Assembly: GCF_001941845.1 (NCBI RefSeq)
Contig: NZ_CP018870.1
Location: 992,001-1,056,000, forward strand
Reading direction: 5' to 3'
DNA length: 64,000 bases
From: Streptomyces sp. TN58
GTDB lineage: Bacteria; Actinomycetota; Actinomycetes; Streptomycetales; Streptomycetaceae
In this document: positions 1 to 9,838 of the stretch, in pieces
Layout: every line of letters starts with the position of its first letter
How positions within the stretch are numbered: position 1 is the first letter of the stretch
Notes under the pieces: model-generated
Database searches by the model: none
What the model was told of the DNA's origin: nothing
Seen by the model: only the letters and a program-made list of their open reading frames with translations
Translations under genes and position numbers: made by a program

Positions 1-1
1 C

Positions 2-577
2 TTCGACGCCGCCTGGGCGGATGTCGCCGTACGCCTCGCCGCCGACCTCCGCGTGAAGAACGACCTGTTGAGGCGCGAGGGTGCCGGTGCGGCGCTCGCG
101 GCCGTGTCCGGCGCCGTCTCGCTGGCCCCGGGCGGCGACTGCATCGTCGTGGACAAGCTGTTGGACAAGGCGACGGCCGCCCACGGCAGCGGAGTCACCT
201 TCATACCCAGCGTCTTCGGCAGCCCCCACCTGGCGGTGGTGCACGCGCCCGGATGGCAGCCGGTGGTGCAGTACCCGGTGGCCGGGCCGAGCCCGGCGGA
301 GCCGGTGTCGCTGGAGACGGTCACCCTGCGGCTGGAAGCGCTGTCGCATCCCGTACGGCTGCGGCTCCTGCGCACCCTGGCCCGCGGCCCGCACACCACC
401 CGGGAGCTGGCCCATGCCTGGGAACTGTCACCGCCGGAGGTATCCCGCCACCTCACCGTGCTGCGCCGCGCCGGTCTGCTCACGGCCCGGCGGCGCGGCC
501 GGTACGTCCGCTACACCCTCAACCTGCCCGACCTGACGGCGCTGGGTGCCGACCTGCTGGCGGCGGTACTGCGCTGA
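2..577 (+). CDS. ArsR-type winged-helix regulator (5' end cut by window edge)
   Basis: The reading frame is open from base 2, so the start lies upstream; 191 residues are visible. The C-terminal ~90 residues form a winged helix typical of ArsR regulators (SLETVTLRLEALSHPVRLRL, then a recognition-helix region EVSRHLTVLRRAGLL and a basic wing RRRGRYVRY). The N-terminal part resembles the dimerisation region of the larger ArsR-like/DUF5937 proteins common in Streptomyces. No CxC metal site is visible, so metal sensing is not supported. It lies 123 bp upstream of a flavoprotein dehydrogenase gene on the same strand and could regulate it; that is inference. Confidence 0.8.
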   Translation, partial: FDAAWADVAVRLAADLRVKNDLLRREGAGAALAAVSGAVSLAPGGDCIVVDKLLDKATAAHGSGVTFIPSVFGSPHLAVVHAPGWQPVVQYPVAGPSPAEPVSLETVTLRLEALSHPVRLRLLRTLARGPHTTRELAHAWELSPPEVSRHLTVLRRAGLLTARRRGRYVRYTLNLPDLTALGADLLAAVLR

Positions 578-700
578 GCGGCAGTGGACGGCCCCGTGTG
601 CTGCGGGTCACATGGGGTCCCCTGTCACAGCGGAGGAGGCACCGGTGTCTCGTGCCCGGAAGCCGACAGCAGCCGGCAACGAGAGCACGGGGAGCACACC

Positions 701-1915
701 ATGGCCGAGAACACCGAAGTCGTCGTCATCGGGGGCGGATACGCCGGCGTCATGGCGGCCAACCGCCTGACGCGGCACGGCGGGGTGACCGTGACGCTGG
801 TCAACCCGCGCCCGGACTTCGTGGAGCGGATCCGCCTGCACCAGCTGGTGGGCGGTTCCCACGACGCGGTCGTCGAGTACGCGAAGGTGCTGGGCGCGGG
901 TGTCCGCCTGCTGGTCGACAGCGTGACGGGGATCGACGCGGCCGCCCGCCGCGTGGCGCTGGCGTCGGGCGGCACGGCCGCGTACGACTACCTGGTGTAC
1001 GCGGTCGGCAGCGGCAGCGCCGACCCGGGAGTGCCCGGAGCCGCGGAGTCCGCCTACCCGCTCAACAGCCTGGAGGAGGCGCGGCGGCTGCGGCCGGTGC
1101 TGGACGCCACGCCCGCGACGGCGCCGGTGACGGTGGTCGGAGGCGGGCCGACCGGCATCGAGACGGCGGCCGAACTGGCGGAGCGGGGCCGGGCGGTGAC
1201 CCTGGTCTGCGGTGGGGTGCTCGGCCCGTACCTGCACGCCCGGGGCCGGCGCTCGGTCGCCGGACGGCTGGCCCGGCTGGGTGTGACCGTGCTGGAGGGA
1301 CCGGGAGCGAAGGTGACGGCCGTGACCGGAGCCGCCGTGCGCCTCGCCGACGGCCGCGAACTGCCCAGCGAGGTGACCGTCTGGACGGCCGGTTTCGCCG
1401 TGCCGGACCTGGCCGCCCGCAGTGGGCTGAGCACCGACGCGGAGGGGCGCCTGCTCACGGACGAGACGCTGACCAGCGTGGACGACGACCGCATCGTCGC
1501 GGCGGGAGACTCGGCGGCCCCCTCGGACCTGCCCCTGCGGATGAGCTGCCAGGCCGCGATCCCACTGGGCGCGCGGGCCGCCGACACGGTGCTCAGCCGG
1601 ATCGCGGGCGAGCGGCCCGAGCCCCTGAACGCGGTGTTCGCGGGTCAGTGCATCAGCCTGGGGCGGCGCGCGGGCATCTTCCAGGTCGCCCGCCGCCACG
1701 ACGTCGCGCTGTGGTTCCACGTGGCCGGCCGCCCCGGCGCGAAGCTGAAGGAGTTCATCTGCCAGGGCATCGTCAAGCACCTGGCCGGCGAGGCCCGCGA
1801 GCCCGGCTCGTACGGCCTGCACCGCGTCTCGGGCGGCCCCCACCGGCAGCGGCTGCTCGCCGCCACCCCCCGTCGCACCCCGGCCCCCACGGCCGCGGCC
1901 GACCAGCCTGCCTGA
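701..1915 (+). CDS. NDH-2-like FAD/NAD(P)-dependent oxidoreductase
   Basis: A 404-residue pyridine nucleotide-disulphide oxidoreductase-fold protein. An FAD dinucleotide-binding loop (VVVIGGGYAGVMAANRL) starts at about residue 7, a second NAD(P) loop (VTVVGGGPTGIETAAEL) at about 145, and the second FAD motif (IVAAGDSAAP) at about 266. Length and layout match type II NADH:quinone dehydrogenase-like proteins rather than thioredoxin reductase, since no CxxC is visible. The ATG at 701 was chosen because GGGGAG lies just upstream and the FAD motif starts right after it; the open frame extends to 584 without a good ribosome site. It probably transfers electrons from NAD(P)H to quinone or another acceptor at the membrane surface. 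Confidence 0.85.
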   Translation: MAENTEVVVIGGGYAGVMAANRLTRHGGVTVTLVNPRPDFVERIRLHQLVGGSHDAVVEYAKVLGAGVRLLVDSVTGIDAAARRVALASGGTAAYDYLVYAVGSGSADPGVPGAAESAYPLNSLEEARRLRPVLDATPATAPVTVVGGGPTGIETAAELAERGRAVTLVCGGVLGPYLHARGRRSVAGRLARLGVTVLEGPGAKVTAVTGAAVRLADGRELPSEVTVWTAGFAVPDLAARSGLSTDAEGRLLTDETLTSVDDDRIVAAGDSAAPSDLPLRMSCQAAIPLGARAADTVLSRIAGERPEPLNAVFAGQCISLGRRAGIFQVARRHDVALWFHVAGRPGAKLKEFICQGIVKHLAGEAREPGSYGLHRVSGGPHRQRLLAATPRRTPAPTAAADQPA

Positions 1916-1924
1916 CCCGCCCCC

Positions 1925-1951
1925 GAGGCCGGCCCACCCCGGGCCGGCCTC
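1925..1951. terminator. Hairpin terminator after the NDH-2-like gene
   Basis: Perfect 11-bp arms (1925-1935 and 1941-1951) with a 5-base loop, 10 bp after the plus-strand stop and before the stop of the convergent minus-strand gene. No T-tract follows. Likely serves both strands. Confidence 0.6.
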
Positions 1952-1979
1952 ACGCACATCCGGTGGCGGACTGCCGTCC

Positions 1980-2237
1980 TCACCCACCGGGCCCGGATCC
2001 GAGGCTCGGGTGCCCCGGGCCGGCCGCCTCGGCGTGCGGCTTCGGGGCGGTCACCGTGGCGTATTCCGTGTGGACGGCGCCCGCGGGGTCCAGGGGGAGG
2101 ATCAGGACGGCCGGTCGCGGAGCTGTGGCGGGGGTGGGGGCGGCCATCGAGGTCGCCAGCAGGCCGATGCCGGTGCCCACCAGGGTCACCGCGACTGCGG
2201 CCACGACGACTCCGCCGATCCAGGAACTCTCGTACAC
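1980..2237 (-). CDS. Small hypothetical membrane protein
   Basis: An 85-residue protein of unknown function. A single hydrophobic stretch at about residues 8-30 (WIGGVVVAAVAVTLVGTGIG) looks like a membrane anchor or uncleaved signal, followed by an Ala/Pro-rich polar tail. The GTG start at 2237 was chosen because GGAG lies 7 bases upstream; the frame stays open to 2303 but lacks a ribosome site there. Convergent with the flavoprotein gene, with a hairpin between them. No family is recognised. Confidence is moderate because the frame is short and GC-rich DNA gives many open frames. Confidence 0.5.
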   Translation of the reverse strand: MYESSWIGGVVVAAVAVTLVGTGIGLLATSMAAPTPATAPRPAVLILPLDPAGAVHTEYATVTAPKPHAEAAGPGHPSLGSGPGG

Positions 2238-2522
2238 GACGGTTCTCCATCCGATGCGTGGACCGGCCCCGGGCTTTCCGGTGACGGCGTACGTCGAATA
2301 CACCTCGGGCCGAGTACGGGCGTCAGGCCACTGGAACGCGTGACTTGACGTCCGCGGGCGGCCCTGGCAGCGGCTCCGCCGGACCTCCCTTCCCGACGGC
2401 TCCGCCTTCTGTCAAGTGACGAATGGCCGGGACTACGGCCCTTTCCCCGCCCCGGGCAGGGTGGCAGTCGACCGTCCTGCGCAAGTGCAGGAGCGAAACG
2501 CCATCCGGAGCGGAGGACCCCG

Positions 2523-5015
2523 ATGTTCCGTCGTGCAGGGAGCTTCGTGACCCGTCGTCCCCGACTGGTCCTCGTCGCCGCGCTCGTGTTCCTCGTGTTG
2601 TCCGCCGTGTTCGGCTCGGGGGCGACCGGCCGGCTGAAGACCCAGGGGTACGACGATCCGCGGTCCGAGTCCAGCCGTGCGGCGGCCGTCGCAGCCCGGC
2701 ATTCCGGGGGCTCCCCCAACCTGGTCGTCGTCGCGCAGGCCCGCGGCGGCTCCGTCGACGACCCGGCGGCCCGGAGCGCCGGCGAGGCCCTGACCCGGCG
2801 CCTCGCCGCCGAGCCGGACGTGGACGCGGTGACCTCGTACTGGGCCGGCGGCGCGGCGGAGCTGCGCAGCCGGGACGGCCGCGCGGCCATGCTGGTCGCG
2901 CACGTGGACGGCGAGGGGGACCGGCTCGGCGCCCGGGTCGAGCGGCTGAGCGCGGAGCTGACCACCCCGGCCGGTGCGGGGACGGCGGCAGCACCCCTGA
3001 GCGTGCGCGTCGGCGGGCCCGCGCTCGTCGACGCCGAACTCCAGAAGCTGTCGGAGTCCGACCTGAAGCGGGCCGAGGCCGTCGTCCTGCCGGGCACGCT
3101 GGTCCTGCTGGTCCTGGTGTTCGGCAGTGTCGTGGCCGCCGCCCTGCCCCTGCTCATCGGCGTGCTCGCCGTCCTCGGGACCCTGCTGGCCCTGAGCGTC
3201 CTCGGCAGCGTCACCGACGTGTCCGTCTTCGCGCTGAACCTCACCACGGCGCTCGGCCTGGGCCTGGGCATCGACTACGGGCTGCTGGTGGTCTCCCGTT
3301 TCCGTGAGGAGCTCACCGCCGGGTACGCGCCGCGCACCGCGGCCGTGCGGACCGTGCGTACCGCCGGCCACACCATCGTCTTCAGCGCCGCCACGGTCTC
3401 CGCGGCGCTCGCCACCCTGCTGGTGTTCCCGCCCTACTTCCTGCGTTCCTTCGCCTACGCGGGCATCGCCGTCGTGGTGATCGCCGCGGTGAGCGCCGTG
3501 ACCGTGCTGCCGGCCCTGCTCGCGCTGCTCGGCAGGCGGGTGAACGCCTGGGCGGTGCCGTGGCGCCGCCAAGTCCGCTCCGGGTCGCGCTCGCGGTTCT
3601 GGGAGGGGCTGGCGCGGATCGTCGTGCGCCGGCCGCTGCTGGCGGCGCTGCCGGTGATCGGGCTGCTGGCGCTGCTCGCCGGGCCGTTCGCCCATGCCGG
3701 TTTCGCCACGCCCGACGACCGGGCGCTGCCGGCCGGTTCGGCCGCCCGCCAGGTGGGTGACCTGGTGCGCGACGCGTTCGACATGAAGGGCGCCGGCGCG
3801 CTCACGGTCCTCACCACGGGTGAGGTGTCCCCGTCGGCGCGGGCGGAGCACGCCCGCCGGCTGTCCGCGCTGCCGCAGGTCGCACAGGTCGTGACGCCCG
3901 AGGGCGCCTTCCGCGACGGCGCGCGGGTCCCGCGCCCCGAGGCCGCGCAGCCCGAGCCCGAGCCCGCGCCCGCCGCCGAGCCTGCGGGCACCGCCGGGGC
4001 CCGACCGGCCGAAGCCCCGGCCGCCGGTCCCTCCCGGCTGTCCGTGGTCCCGCTGGTGGACCCCCGCTCGCACGCCGCCCAGCAGCTCGTACGCGACGTC
4101 CGGGCGACCCCCGGCCCGGCCGGCACCGACAGCCTCGTCGGCGGACCGAGCGCCGTGCTGGTCGACGCCAAGGCCACGGTGGGTGACCGGCTCCCGCTCG
4201 CCCTCGCCCTGATCACCGCGAGCACCTTCGTGCTGCTGCTCGCCTTCACCCGCAGCCTGCTGCTGCCGCTGAAGGCCATCGCGCTGAACGCCCTGAGCCT
4301 CGCGGCGGTCCTCGGAGCCATGACGTGGATCTTCCAGTCGGGCCACCTGCGGCACCTGCTCGGTTTCACCCCCGGCCCGCTCAGCACCACCATGCCGGTG
4401 CTGCTGTTCTGCATCGTCTTCGGGCTGTCGGTGGACTACGAGGTGTTCGTCCTCGCGCGCATCAAGGAGGCGCACGACGCCGGGGAGGACGACCGCGCCT
4501 CGATCGTCTCCGGCATCGGCCGCACCGGCGGCATCGTCACGACGGCCGGGGCGCTGCTCGCCTTCACCCTGTTCGGCTTCGGCACTTCCCAGGTCTCGCT
4601 CCTGCAGTTCTTCGGGATCGGCGCGGGGCTCGGCGTCCTCCTCGACGCCACGCTCGTACGGGGCGTCCTCGTACCGGCGCTCATGCGCCTGGCGGGCGGC
4701 CTGAACTGGTGGGCGCCGTGGCCGCTGCGGCGCAGGGTGCCGCTCCCGGCGTCCCGTCCGCCGCCGGACCGCCCGGAGCCGCCGGACCGCCCGGAGCCGC
4801 AGGACGGCCGGGAGCCGCCGGACGGCCCGGAACCCACCGCGCGCCTCCCGGAGTGCGCCGTGTGCCGGCCGCGGCCCGCGCCGCCGCCCTCACCGGCCGC
4901 CCCCGTCCCCAGCTGCCCCACCAAACCCACCTGCCTCATCAGCCCCACCGTCCCCGTCCCCACCACCCCGGCCGCCGTCCGGCCCGGGCACCACGACAAG
5001 GAAGACCCGTCATGA
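2523..5015 (+). CDS. MMPL-family (RND-type) lipid/metabolite exporter
   Basis: An 830-residue protein with two repeats of one TM helix, a large extracytoplasmic loop and five further helices, as in MmpL proteins. The proton-relay Asp-Tyr pairs are present in both halves (LGLGIDYGLLVVSRF, about residue 245; GLSVDYEVFVLARI, about 635). MmpL-type proteins export lipids or lipid-like metabolites using the proton motive force. The C-terminal ~90 residues are an odd Pro-rich cytoplasmic tail with a four-unit PDRPEP-type repeat and several Cys residues. The stop overlaps the PKS start by ATGA (5012-5015), so the genes are translationally coupled and the exporter probably handles the PKS product. Confidence 0.9.
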   Translation: MFRRAGSFVTRRPRLVLVAALVFLVLSAVFGSGATGRLKTQGYDDPRSESSRAAAVAARHSGGSPNLVVVAQARGGSVDDPAARSAGEALTRRLAAEPDVDAVTSYWAGGAAELRSRDGRAAMLVAHVDGEGDRLGARVERLSAELTTPAGAGTAAAPLSVRVGGPALVDAELQKLSESDLKRAEAVVLPGTLVLLVLVFGSVVAAALPLLIGVLAVLGTLLALSVLGSVTDVSVFALNLTTALGLGLGIDYGLLVVSRFREELTAGYAPRTAAVRTVRTAGHTIVFSAATVSAALATLLVFPPYFLRSFAYAGIAVVVIAAVSAVTVLPALLALLGRRVNAWAVPWRRQVRSGSRSRFWEGLARIVVRRPLLAALPVIGLLALLAGPFAHAGFATPDDRALPAGSAARQVGDLVRDAFDMKGAGALTVLTTGEVSPSARAEHARRLSALPQVAQVVTPEGAFRDGARVPRPEAAQPEPEPAPAAEPAGTAGARPAEAPAAGPSRLSVVPLVDPRSHAAQQLVRDVRATPGPAGTDSLVGGPSAVLVDAKATVGDRLPLALALITASTFVLLLAFTRSLLLPLKAIALNALSLAAVLGAMTWIFQSGHLRHLLGFTPGPLSTTMPVLLFCIVFGLSVDYEVFVLARIKEAHDAGEDDRASIVSGIGRTGGIVTTAGALLAFTLFGFGTSQVSLLQFFGIGAGLGVLLDATLVRGVLVPALMRLAGGLNWWAPWPLRRRVPLPASRPPPDRPEPPDRPEPQDGREPPDGPEPTARLPECAVCRPRPAPPPSPAAPVPSCPTKPTCLISPTVPVPTTPAAVRPGHHDKEDPS
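4764..4835 (+). repeat. Four tandem 18-bp units in the MMPL tail
   Basis: Units at 4764-4781, 4782-4799, 4800-4817 and 4818-4835; the first two are identical and the last two diverged. They encode PDRPEP, PDRPEP, QDGREP and PDGPEP. The Pro-rich cytoplasmic tail may vary in copy number between strains. Confidence 0.85.
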
Positions 5016-8000
5016 ACGACATCGCCATCGTCGGACTCGGCTGCCGCTTTCCCGGAGCCCGCGACATCCGCGCCTACTGGAAGCTCCTGATGGGCGGGGA
5101 ACGGCAGTTCTCCGCGGTCCCGGCGGACCGCTGGAACCACGACCCCTTCCACGACCCCGGCAACCCGTCGGCCCCCCATACCGCCTACACCGACCAGGTC
5201 GCCTTCCTCGACGACGTGGACCGCTTCGACGCCCTGCACTACGGGGTGCCGCCCGCCCGCGCCCGGGCCATGGACCCGCAGCACCGGCTGATGCTCGACG
5301 TCACGCGCGAGGCCCTCGACGACGCGGGGCTGGGCCGGGGCGACTTCGACCGCGAGAACACCGGGGTCTTCTGCGCGATGTCGGTTTCCGACTACAAGGA
5401 CGTCATGACGGCTCCGATCCGGGCCATCGCCCTGGCCGACCAGGCCCGGCGGTCCGCGTCGGACGACGGCCTCGGCGCCCTCGACGCGGTCAGGGAGCAC
5501 GCGGGGCGGCTGGGCACCGTCCAGCCCTTCAGCCTGCCGGGGAGCCTGCTCAACATGGCGGCCGGCACCGTCAGCCGGCAGTTCGACCTCGGCGGCCCCA
5601 GCTTCGCCGTCGACGCCGCCTGCTCCGGTTCGCTGGTGGCCCTGGACCAGGCCGTCGCCCAGCTGCGCCAGGGCCGATGCCGGATCGCCGTCGTCGGCGG
5701 CGTCTACGTCAACCTGACCCCCGACAGCCTGATCGGCTTCTCCACACTGCGCGCGCTGTCCGCCACCGGGGTCTGCCGACCGTTCGACGAGGAGGCCGAC
5801 GGCTTCGTGCTCGGCGAGGGCGCGGGCGCCGTCGTCGTCCGGCCGCTCCGGGACGCCCTCGCGGCCGGTGACCGCGTCTACGCCGTGATCAAGGGCGTCG
5901 GCTCGGCCAACGACGGCGCCTCCCCGGGCCCGCTGGCCCCCGCCCCCGAGGGCCAGCTGCGCGCGCTGCGCCGGGCGTACGACGACGCGGGCGTCTCCCC
6001 GTCCTCCGTGGGCTTCCTGGAAGCCCACGGCACCGCCACCCGGTCCGGAGACCGCGCCGAGGTCGAGGCGCTGCGCCGGCTGCGCACCGAGTGGCCCGAC
6101 GAGGACCCCTCGCTGTGCTACCTCGGCGCGGGCAAGGCGCTCATCGGGCACTCCCTGGCCGCCGCGGGCATGGCGGGCCTGATCAAGACGGCCCTGGTGG
6201 TCCACCACCGCACGATCGTGCCGCAGCCGGGCACCCGCCCCCACCCCGACCTGGGCGTCGGCGCCGCGGGCCTGCGGTTCGCCGAGACCGCGCGGCCCTG
6301 GCCCCGTACGGGCGGACCGCGGCGGGCCGCCGTGAGCTCGTTCGGCTTCGGCGGTACCAACGTCCACGTGGTGCTGGAGGCGGCGCCCGCCCCGGCGGCC
6401 GGTGCCCGGACCGCGGCCCCCGCGGCTCCTCCGGCCACCGCGGGCGGGGCAGGCGGCTCGGGCGGGACCCCGCAGGTCCTGCTGCTCTCGGCCGGTGACG
6501 CCCAACTCCTCGACCTGCACATCGGCGAGGTCCTGGACGCGGTGGAACGCGCCCCCGGCACTCCGGTCGGCGCGCTGGCGCACACCCTGGGCGGGCGGGC
6601 GCCGCTGAAGGCCCGGCTCGCGATCGTGGCCCGCGACACCTACGAGTTCGCCCGGCGGCTCAGGCGCGCCCGGGCGCGGCTCGCGGACGGCGCCCGCGGT
6701 GACCTCGGCGAGGGCGCCTACGCGGAGGACGCGCCCATGCCGGCCGCGCGGCGCCGTATCGCCTTCGTCTTCCCCGGTCAGGGCAGCCAGCGCCCGGGCA
6801 TGATGCGGGACCTGTACGAGGGGTTCGCCGGCTACCGCGCCGCGTTCGACGCGCTCGGCTCCGTCGCCCGGGGCGAGGCGGACCTCGACCTCGCCGAGCT
6901 GCTGTACGGCGGGCCGGCCGCGGCCGACGGGCACGGCGAGGTCGACGGCGGCCGCGGCGGGGAGCGCGGGCGGCGGCTCGCCGACACCGAGGTGTGCCAG
7001 CCGCTGCTCGGCACCGTCCAGATCGCCGCGACCCGGCTCCTCGCCGCCTGCGGTGTCACGCCCGACCTGGCGCTCGGCCACAGCGCCGGGGAGTTCGCCG
7101 CGGCCGCGGCGGCCGGAGCGCTCACCGCGGAGGAGGCCGTGCGGCTGCTGGCGCAACGGGGCGAGGCGCTGCGGCGGGCGGAGAGCGGCCTGCGGGGCGG
7201 CATGGTCGCCGTGCAGACCGACTGGGAGACCTGCCGGCAGCTGACCGTCGGCATCGACGACGTGTGGCCGGCCTGCTTCAACCAGCCGCGGCAGGTCGTG
7301 GTCAGCGGGACGCGGCAGGGCCTGGACGCCCTGCGGCGGGCGTGCGCCGAAGCGGGCGTCGTCACGGTGCGGCTGGAGGTCTCCCACGCCTTCCACTCGC
7401 CGCGGCTGGCCCGCGCCGAGGAGGCCGTGCGAGCGGCCCTCGCCGAGCGCCGCGTGAGCGCTCCGGTCCTGCCGTTCGTGTCGTCCGTGAACGCGGAGCC
7501 GTGCTCCGACCCGGCGCAGCTGCGTGAGCTGTGGGCGCGGCACGCCTCCGTTCCGGTGCGGTTCGGTGAGGCCGTCCGCGCCTCGTACGACGCGGGGGCC
7601 CGCCTGTTCCTCCAGGTGAGCGGTGGCCGCACGCTGCTCGACCCGGTCCGCCGCAACCTCGCCGACCGGGCCGACGTGCACGTGGTCGCCGCGAGCGGGA
7701 CGGCGCCGGACGGCGGACGCGACTTCGTCCGGGCCCTCGCCCGGCTCGCGGTCCTGGGCGTCCCCGTCGACCCGCGCGCCCTGGTCCCGGCGGAAGACCG
7801 CATGCTGGTCGACCTGCCGGTGGCCCGGCTCGCGGCGCAGTCCTACTGGGCGGGCCGGCCGACCCCGGCCCACGAGGCCCCGGCGCAGGAGGCCCCGGCG
7901 CAGGAGGCGACGGCCGAGGTCCCGGCGCAGGAGGGGCAGGGCCACGAGGCCCCGGCGAACAAGGTCACGGCGCAGGAAGGGCGGGCCCACGCGGCCCCGG

Positions 8001-9838
8001 CCCCCGACGTCCCGGCCCACGAGGCCCCGGCGGACCCGGTGCTCCACCCCATGGACGACCTGCGGCAGATGGTCCGCCGGCAGGTGGACCTCATGTCCCG
8101 CCTCTCCGCGGCCGAGTCAGCCGCGCCGCCCACCGGACCGGCGGTCGCGGAGCCCCCGGCGGCCGCCGAGCCTTCGGTGCCCGCGGAGCCCCCGGTGTCC
8201 GCGGTACCCGGGGCCGCACCCGCGGCGGCCGGAGACGTCCGCGAGGTCAAGGAGGCCGTGTACGCGCACATAGCCCGGATCAGCGCGTTCCCGGTGGGCC
8301 ACCTGCGCCACGAGCAGCTGCTGGTCGACGACCTCGGCTTCGACTCCCTGATGCTGACCGACCTGTTCACCGCCCTGCGGCGCCAGTGGCCGCTGTGGAC
8401 GTTCGACGAACAGGCCGCGGACCGGCCGACCGTCGGGGGTGTCGCGGCGGCCGTCGCGGACGCGGCCGGGGACCCCGCGCCGGGCCCGGTCCCCCAGCAG
8501 CGCGCCGCCGGCGGCGTACCGCGGGGGCCGGCCGTCCCGGAGCCCGCACCGGAACCCGCCCCGGAGCGCGTCCTCAAGCCGGCACCGGAGCCCGTACCGC
8601 AGCCCGCCGCGCTGCCCGAGCAGCACACGCGCATCGACCGCTTCCCGGAGGTCACCGCCCACGCCGAGCGCTTCGGCACGCTCTCCGCCGCCGGCCTGTC
8701 CAACCCGTACTTCCTCGTACACGAGGGCGGTATGTCGGACACGACCGTCGTCGAGGGCCGCAGGCTCCTGTCCTTCTCCGGCTACAACTACCTGGGGCTG
8801 GCCACCCACCCCCGGGTGACGGAGGCCGCCAGGGAGGCGGTCGCGGCCTACGGCACGTCGGTGTCCGCCAGCCGGCTGCTGTCCGGCAGCCGCCCGCTCC
8901 ACCTGGAACTGGAGGCCGAGCTCGCCGGCCTGCTCGGCTGCGAGGCCGCGCTCACCCTCGCCAACGGCCACGCCACCAACGTCACCGTGATCGGCCACCT
9001 CCTCGGTCCGGGCGACCTCGTCGTCCACGACGCGCTCGCCCACGACAGCATCCTCCAGGGCTGCAGGCTGTCGGGCGCGACCCGTCGGCCGTTCCCGCAC
9101 AACGACGCCGCCGCCCTCGACGCCCTGCTGCACCGCGTCCGCGGCCAGTTCCGGCGGGTGCTCGTCGTCGTCGAGGGCGTCTACAGCATGGACGGCGACA
9201 TCGCCGACCTGCCGGCCCTCGTCGAGGCCAAGCGGCGGCACGGCGCGCTGCTGATGGTCGACGAGGCGCACAGCCTCGGAACGACGGGCGCGACCGGCGC
9301 CGGCGTCGGCGAGGTCTTCGGCATCGACCGCGAGGCCGTCGACCTGTGGTCGGGGACCCTGTCCAAGGCCCTCGCCGGCTGCGGCGGCTACGTCGCGGCG
9401 AACCGCGCGGTCGTCGAGTACCTGCGCTACACCGCTCCCGGGTTCGTCTACAGCGCGGGCATGACCCCGGCCGACACCGCGGCGTGCCTGGCCTCCCTGC
9501 GGCTGCTGCGCGAGGAGCCGGAGCGGGTGGCCCGGCTGGCGGAGAACGCGGCGCTGTTCCTGCGCCTGGCGCGGGAGGCGGGCGTGGACACCGGGGACAG
9601 CCACGGCACACCGGTCGTCCCGTGCATCGTCGGGGACTCGCTGAAGGCGCTGCGACTGGCGGAGGCGCTGTTCCGGCGGGGCGTCAGCGTCAACCCGATC
9701 CTCCACCCGGCCGTGCCGGAGGAGATGGCACGGCTGCGGTTCTTCATCACCCGTGACCACTCGTCCGGGCAGATCCGCCACACGGTGGCCGCGCTCGCGC
9801 AGGAGCTGGGCCGGCTCGACGCGGTGCGTGCCGCATGA
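5012..9838 (+). CDS. KS-AT-ACP-alpha-oxoamine synthase fusion (single-module PKS)
   Basis: A 1608-residue multidomain enzyme. The KS domain (1 to ~440) has Cys204 in DAACSGSL, His339 in EAHGTAT and His380 in GKALIGHS. The AT domain (~585-880) has Ser691 in GHSAGEF and HAFH at 792-795, the malonyl-type signature. An EAPAQ-type repetitive linker follows (~955-1010), then an ACP with Ser1112 in GFDSLM, then a PLP-dependent alpha-oxoamine synthase (~1200-1600) with FSGYNYLGL, DEAHSLG and Lys1452 in GTLSKALAG. There are no KR, DH, ER or TE domains. Expected chemistry: one malonyl extension of an acyl starter, then decarboxylative condensation of the beta-ketoacyl-ACP with an amino acid, releasing an amino-diketone. 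RedL of undecylprodigiosin biosynthesis uses the same logic with glycine to give a 4-keto-2-alkyl-pyrroline. The start is fixed by the ATGA overlap. Confidence 0.92.
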   Translation: MNDIAIVGLGCRFPGARDIRAYWKLLMGGERQFSAVPADRWNHDPFHDPGNPSAPHTAYTDQVAFLDDVDRFDALHYGVPPARARAMDPQHRLMLDVTREALDDAGLGRGDFDRENTGVFCAMSVSDYKDVMTAPIRAIALADQARRSASDDGLGALDAVREHAGRLGTVQPFSLPGSLLNMAAGTVSRQFDLGGPSFAVDAACSGSLVALDQAVAQLRQGRCRIAVVGGVYVNLTPDSLIGFSTLRALSATGVCRPFDEEADGFVLGEGAGAVVVRPLRDALAAGDRVYAVIKGVGSANDGASPGPLAPAPEGQLRALRRAYDDAGVSPSSVGFLEAHGTATRSGDRAEVEALRRLRTEWPDEDPSLCYLGAGKALIGHSLAAAGMAGLIKTALVVHHRTIVPQPGTRPHPDLGVGAAGLRFAETARPWPRTGGPRRAAVSSFGFGGTNVHVVLEAAPAPAAGARTAAPAAPPATAGGAGGSGGTPQVLLLSAGDAQLLDLHIGEVLDAVERAPGTPVGALAHTLGGRAPLKARLAIVARDTYEFARRLRRARARLADGARGDLGEGAYAEDAPMPAARRRIAFVFPGQGSQRPGMMRDLYEGFAGYRAAFDALGSVARGEADLDLAELLYGGPAAADGHGEVDGGRGGERGRRLADTEVCQPLLGTVQIAATRLLAACGVTPDLALGHSAGEFAAAAAAGALTAEEAVRLLAQRGEALRRAESGLRGGMVAVQTDWETCRQLTVGIDDVWPACFNQPRQVVVSGTRQGLDALRRACAEAGVVTVRLEVSHAFHSPRLARAEEAVRAALAERRVSAPVLPFVSSVNAEPCSDPAQLRELWARHASVPVRFGEAVRASYDAGARLFLQVSGGRTLLDPVRRNLADRADVHVVAASGTAPDGGRDFVRALARLAVLGVPVDPRALVPAEDRMLVDLPVARLAAQSYWAGRPTPAHEAPAQEAPAQEATAEVPAQEGQGHEAPANKVTAQEGRAHAAPAPDVPAHEAPADPVLHPMDDLRQMVRRQVDLMSRLSAAESAAPPTGPAVAEPPAAAEPSVPAEPPVSAVPGAAPAAAGDVREVKEAVYAHIARISAFPVGHLRHEQLLVDDLGFDSLMLTDLFTALRRQWPLWTFDEQAADRPTVGGVAAAVADAAGDPAPGPVPQQRAAGGVPRGPAVPEPAPEPAPERVLKPAPEPVPQPAALPEQHTRIDRFPEVTAHAERFGTLSAAGLSNPYFLVHEGGMSDTTVVEGRRLLSFSGYNYLGLATHPRVTEAAREAVAAYGTSVSASRLLSGSRPLHLELEAELAGLLGCEAALTLANGHATNVTVIGHLLGPGDLVVHDALAHDSILQGCRLSGATRRPFPHNDAAALDALLHRVRGQFRRVLVVVEGVYSMDGDIADLPALVEAKRRHGALLMVDEAHSLGTTGATGAGVGEVFGIDREAVDLWSGTLSKALAGCGGYVAANRAVVEYLRYTAPGFVYSAGMTPADTAACLASLRLLREEPERVARLAENAALFLRLAREAGVDTGDSHGTPVVPCIVGDSLKALRLAEALFRRGVSVNPILHPAVPEEMARLRFFITRDHSSGQIRHTVAALAQELGRLDAVRAA
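7874..8037 (+). repeat. Degenerate EAPAQ-encoding 15-bp repeats in the PKS linker
   Basis: Two identical 15-bp units (7874-7888, 7889-7903) are followed by diverged copies. They form a flexible Ala/Pro/Glu linker between the AT and ACP domains. Confidence 0.75.

Noticed and set aside
253..2343. Long open frames overlapping known genes (also 4436-8047, 28516-32790 upstream part, 44398-47526)
   Set aside because: They are shadows in other frames: Arg/Gly/Pro-rich, no domain, and overlapped by genes with clear motifs.
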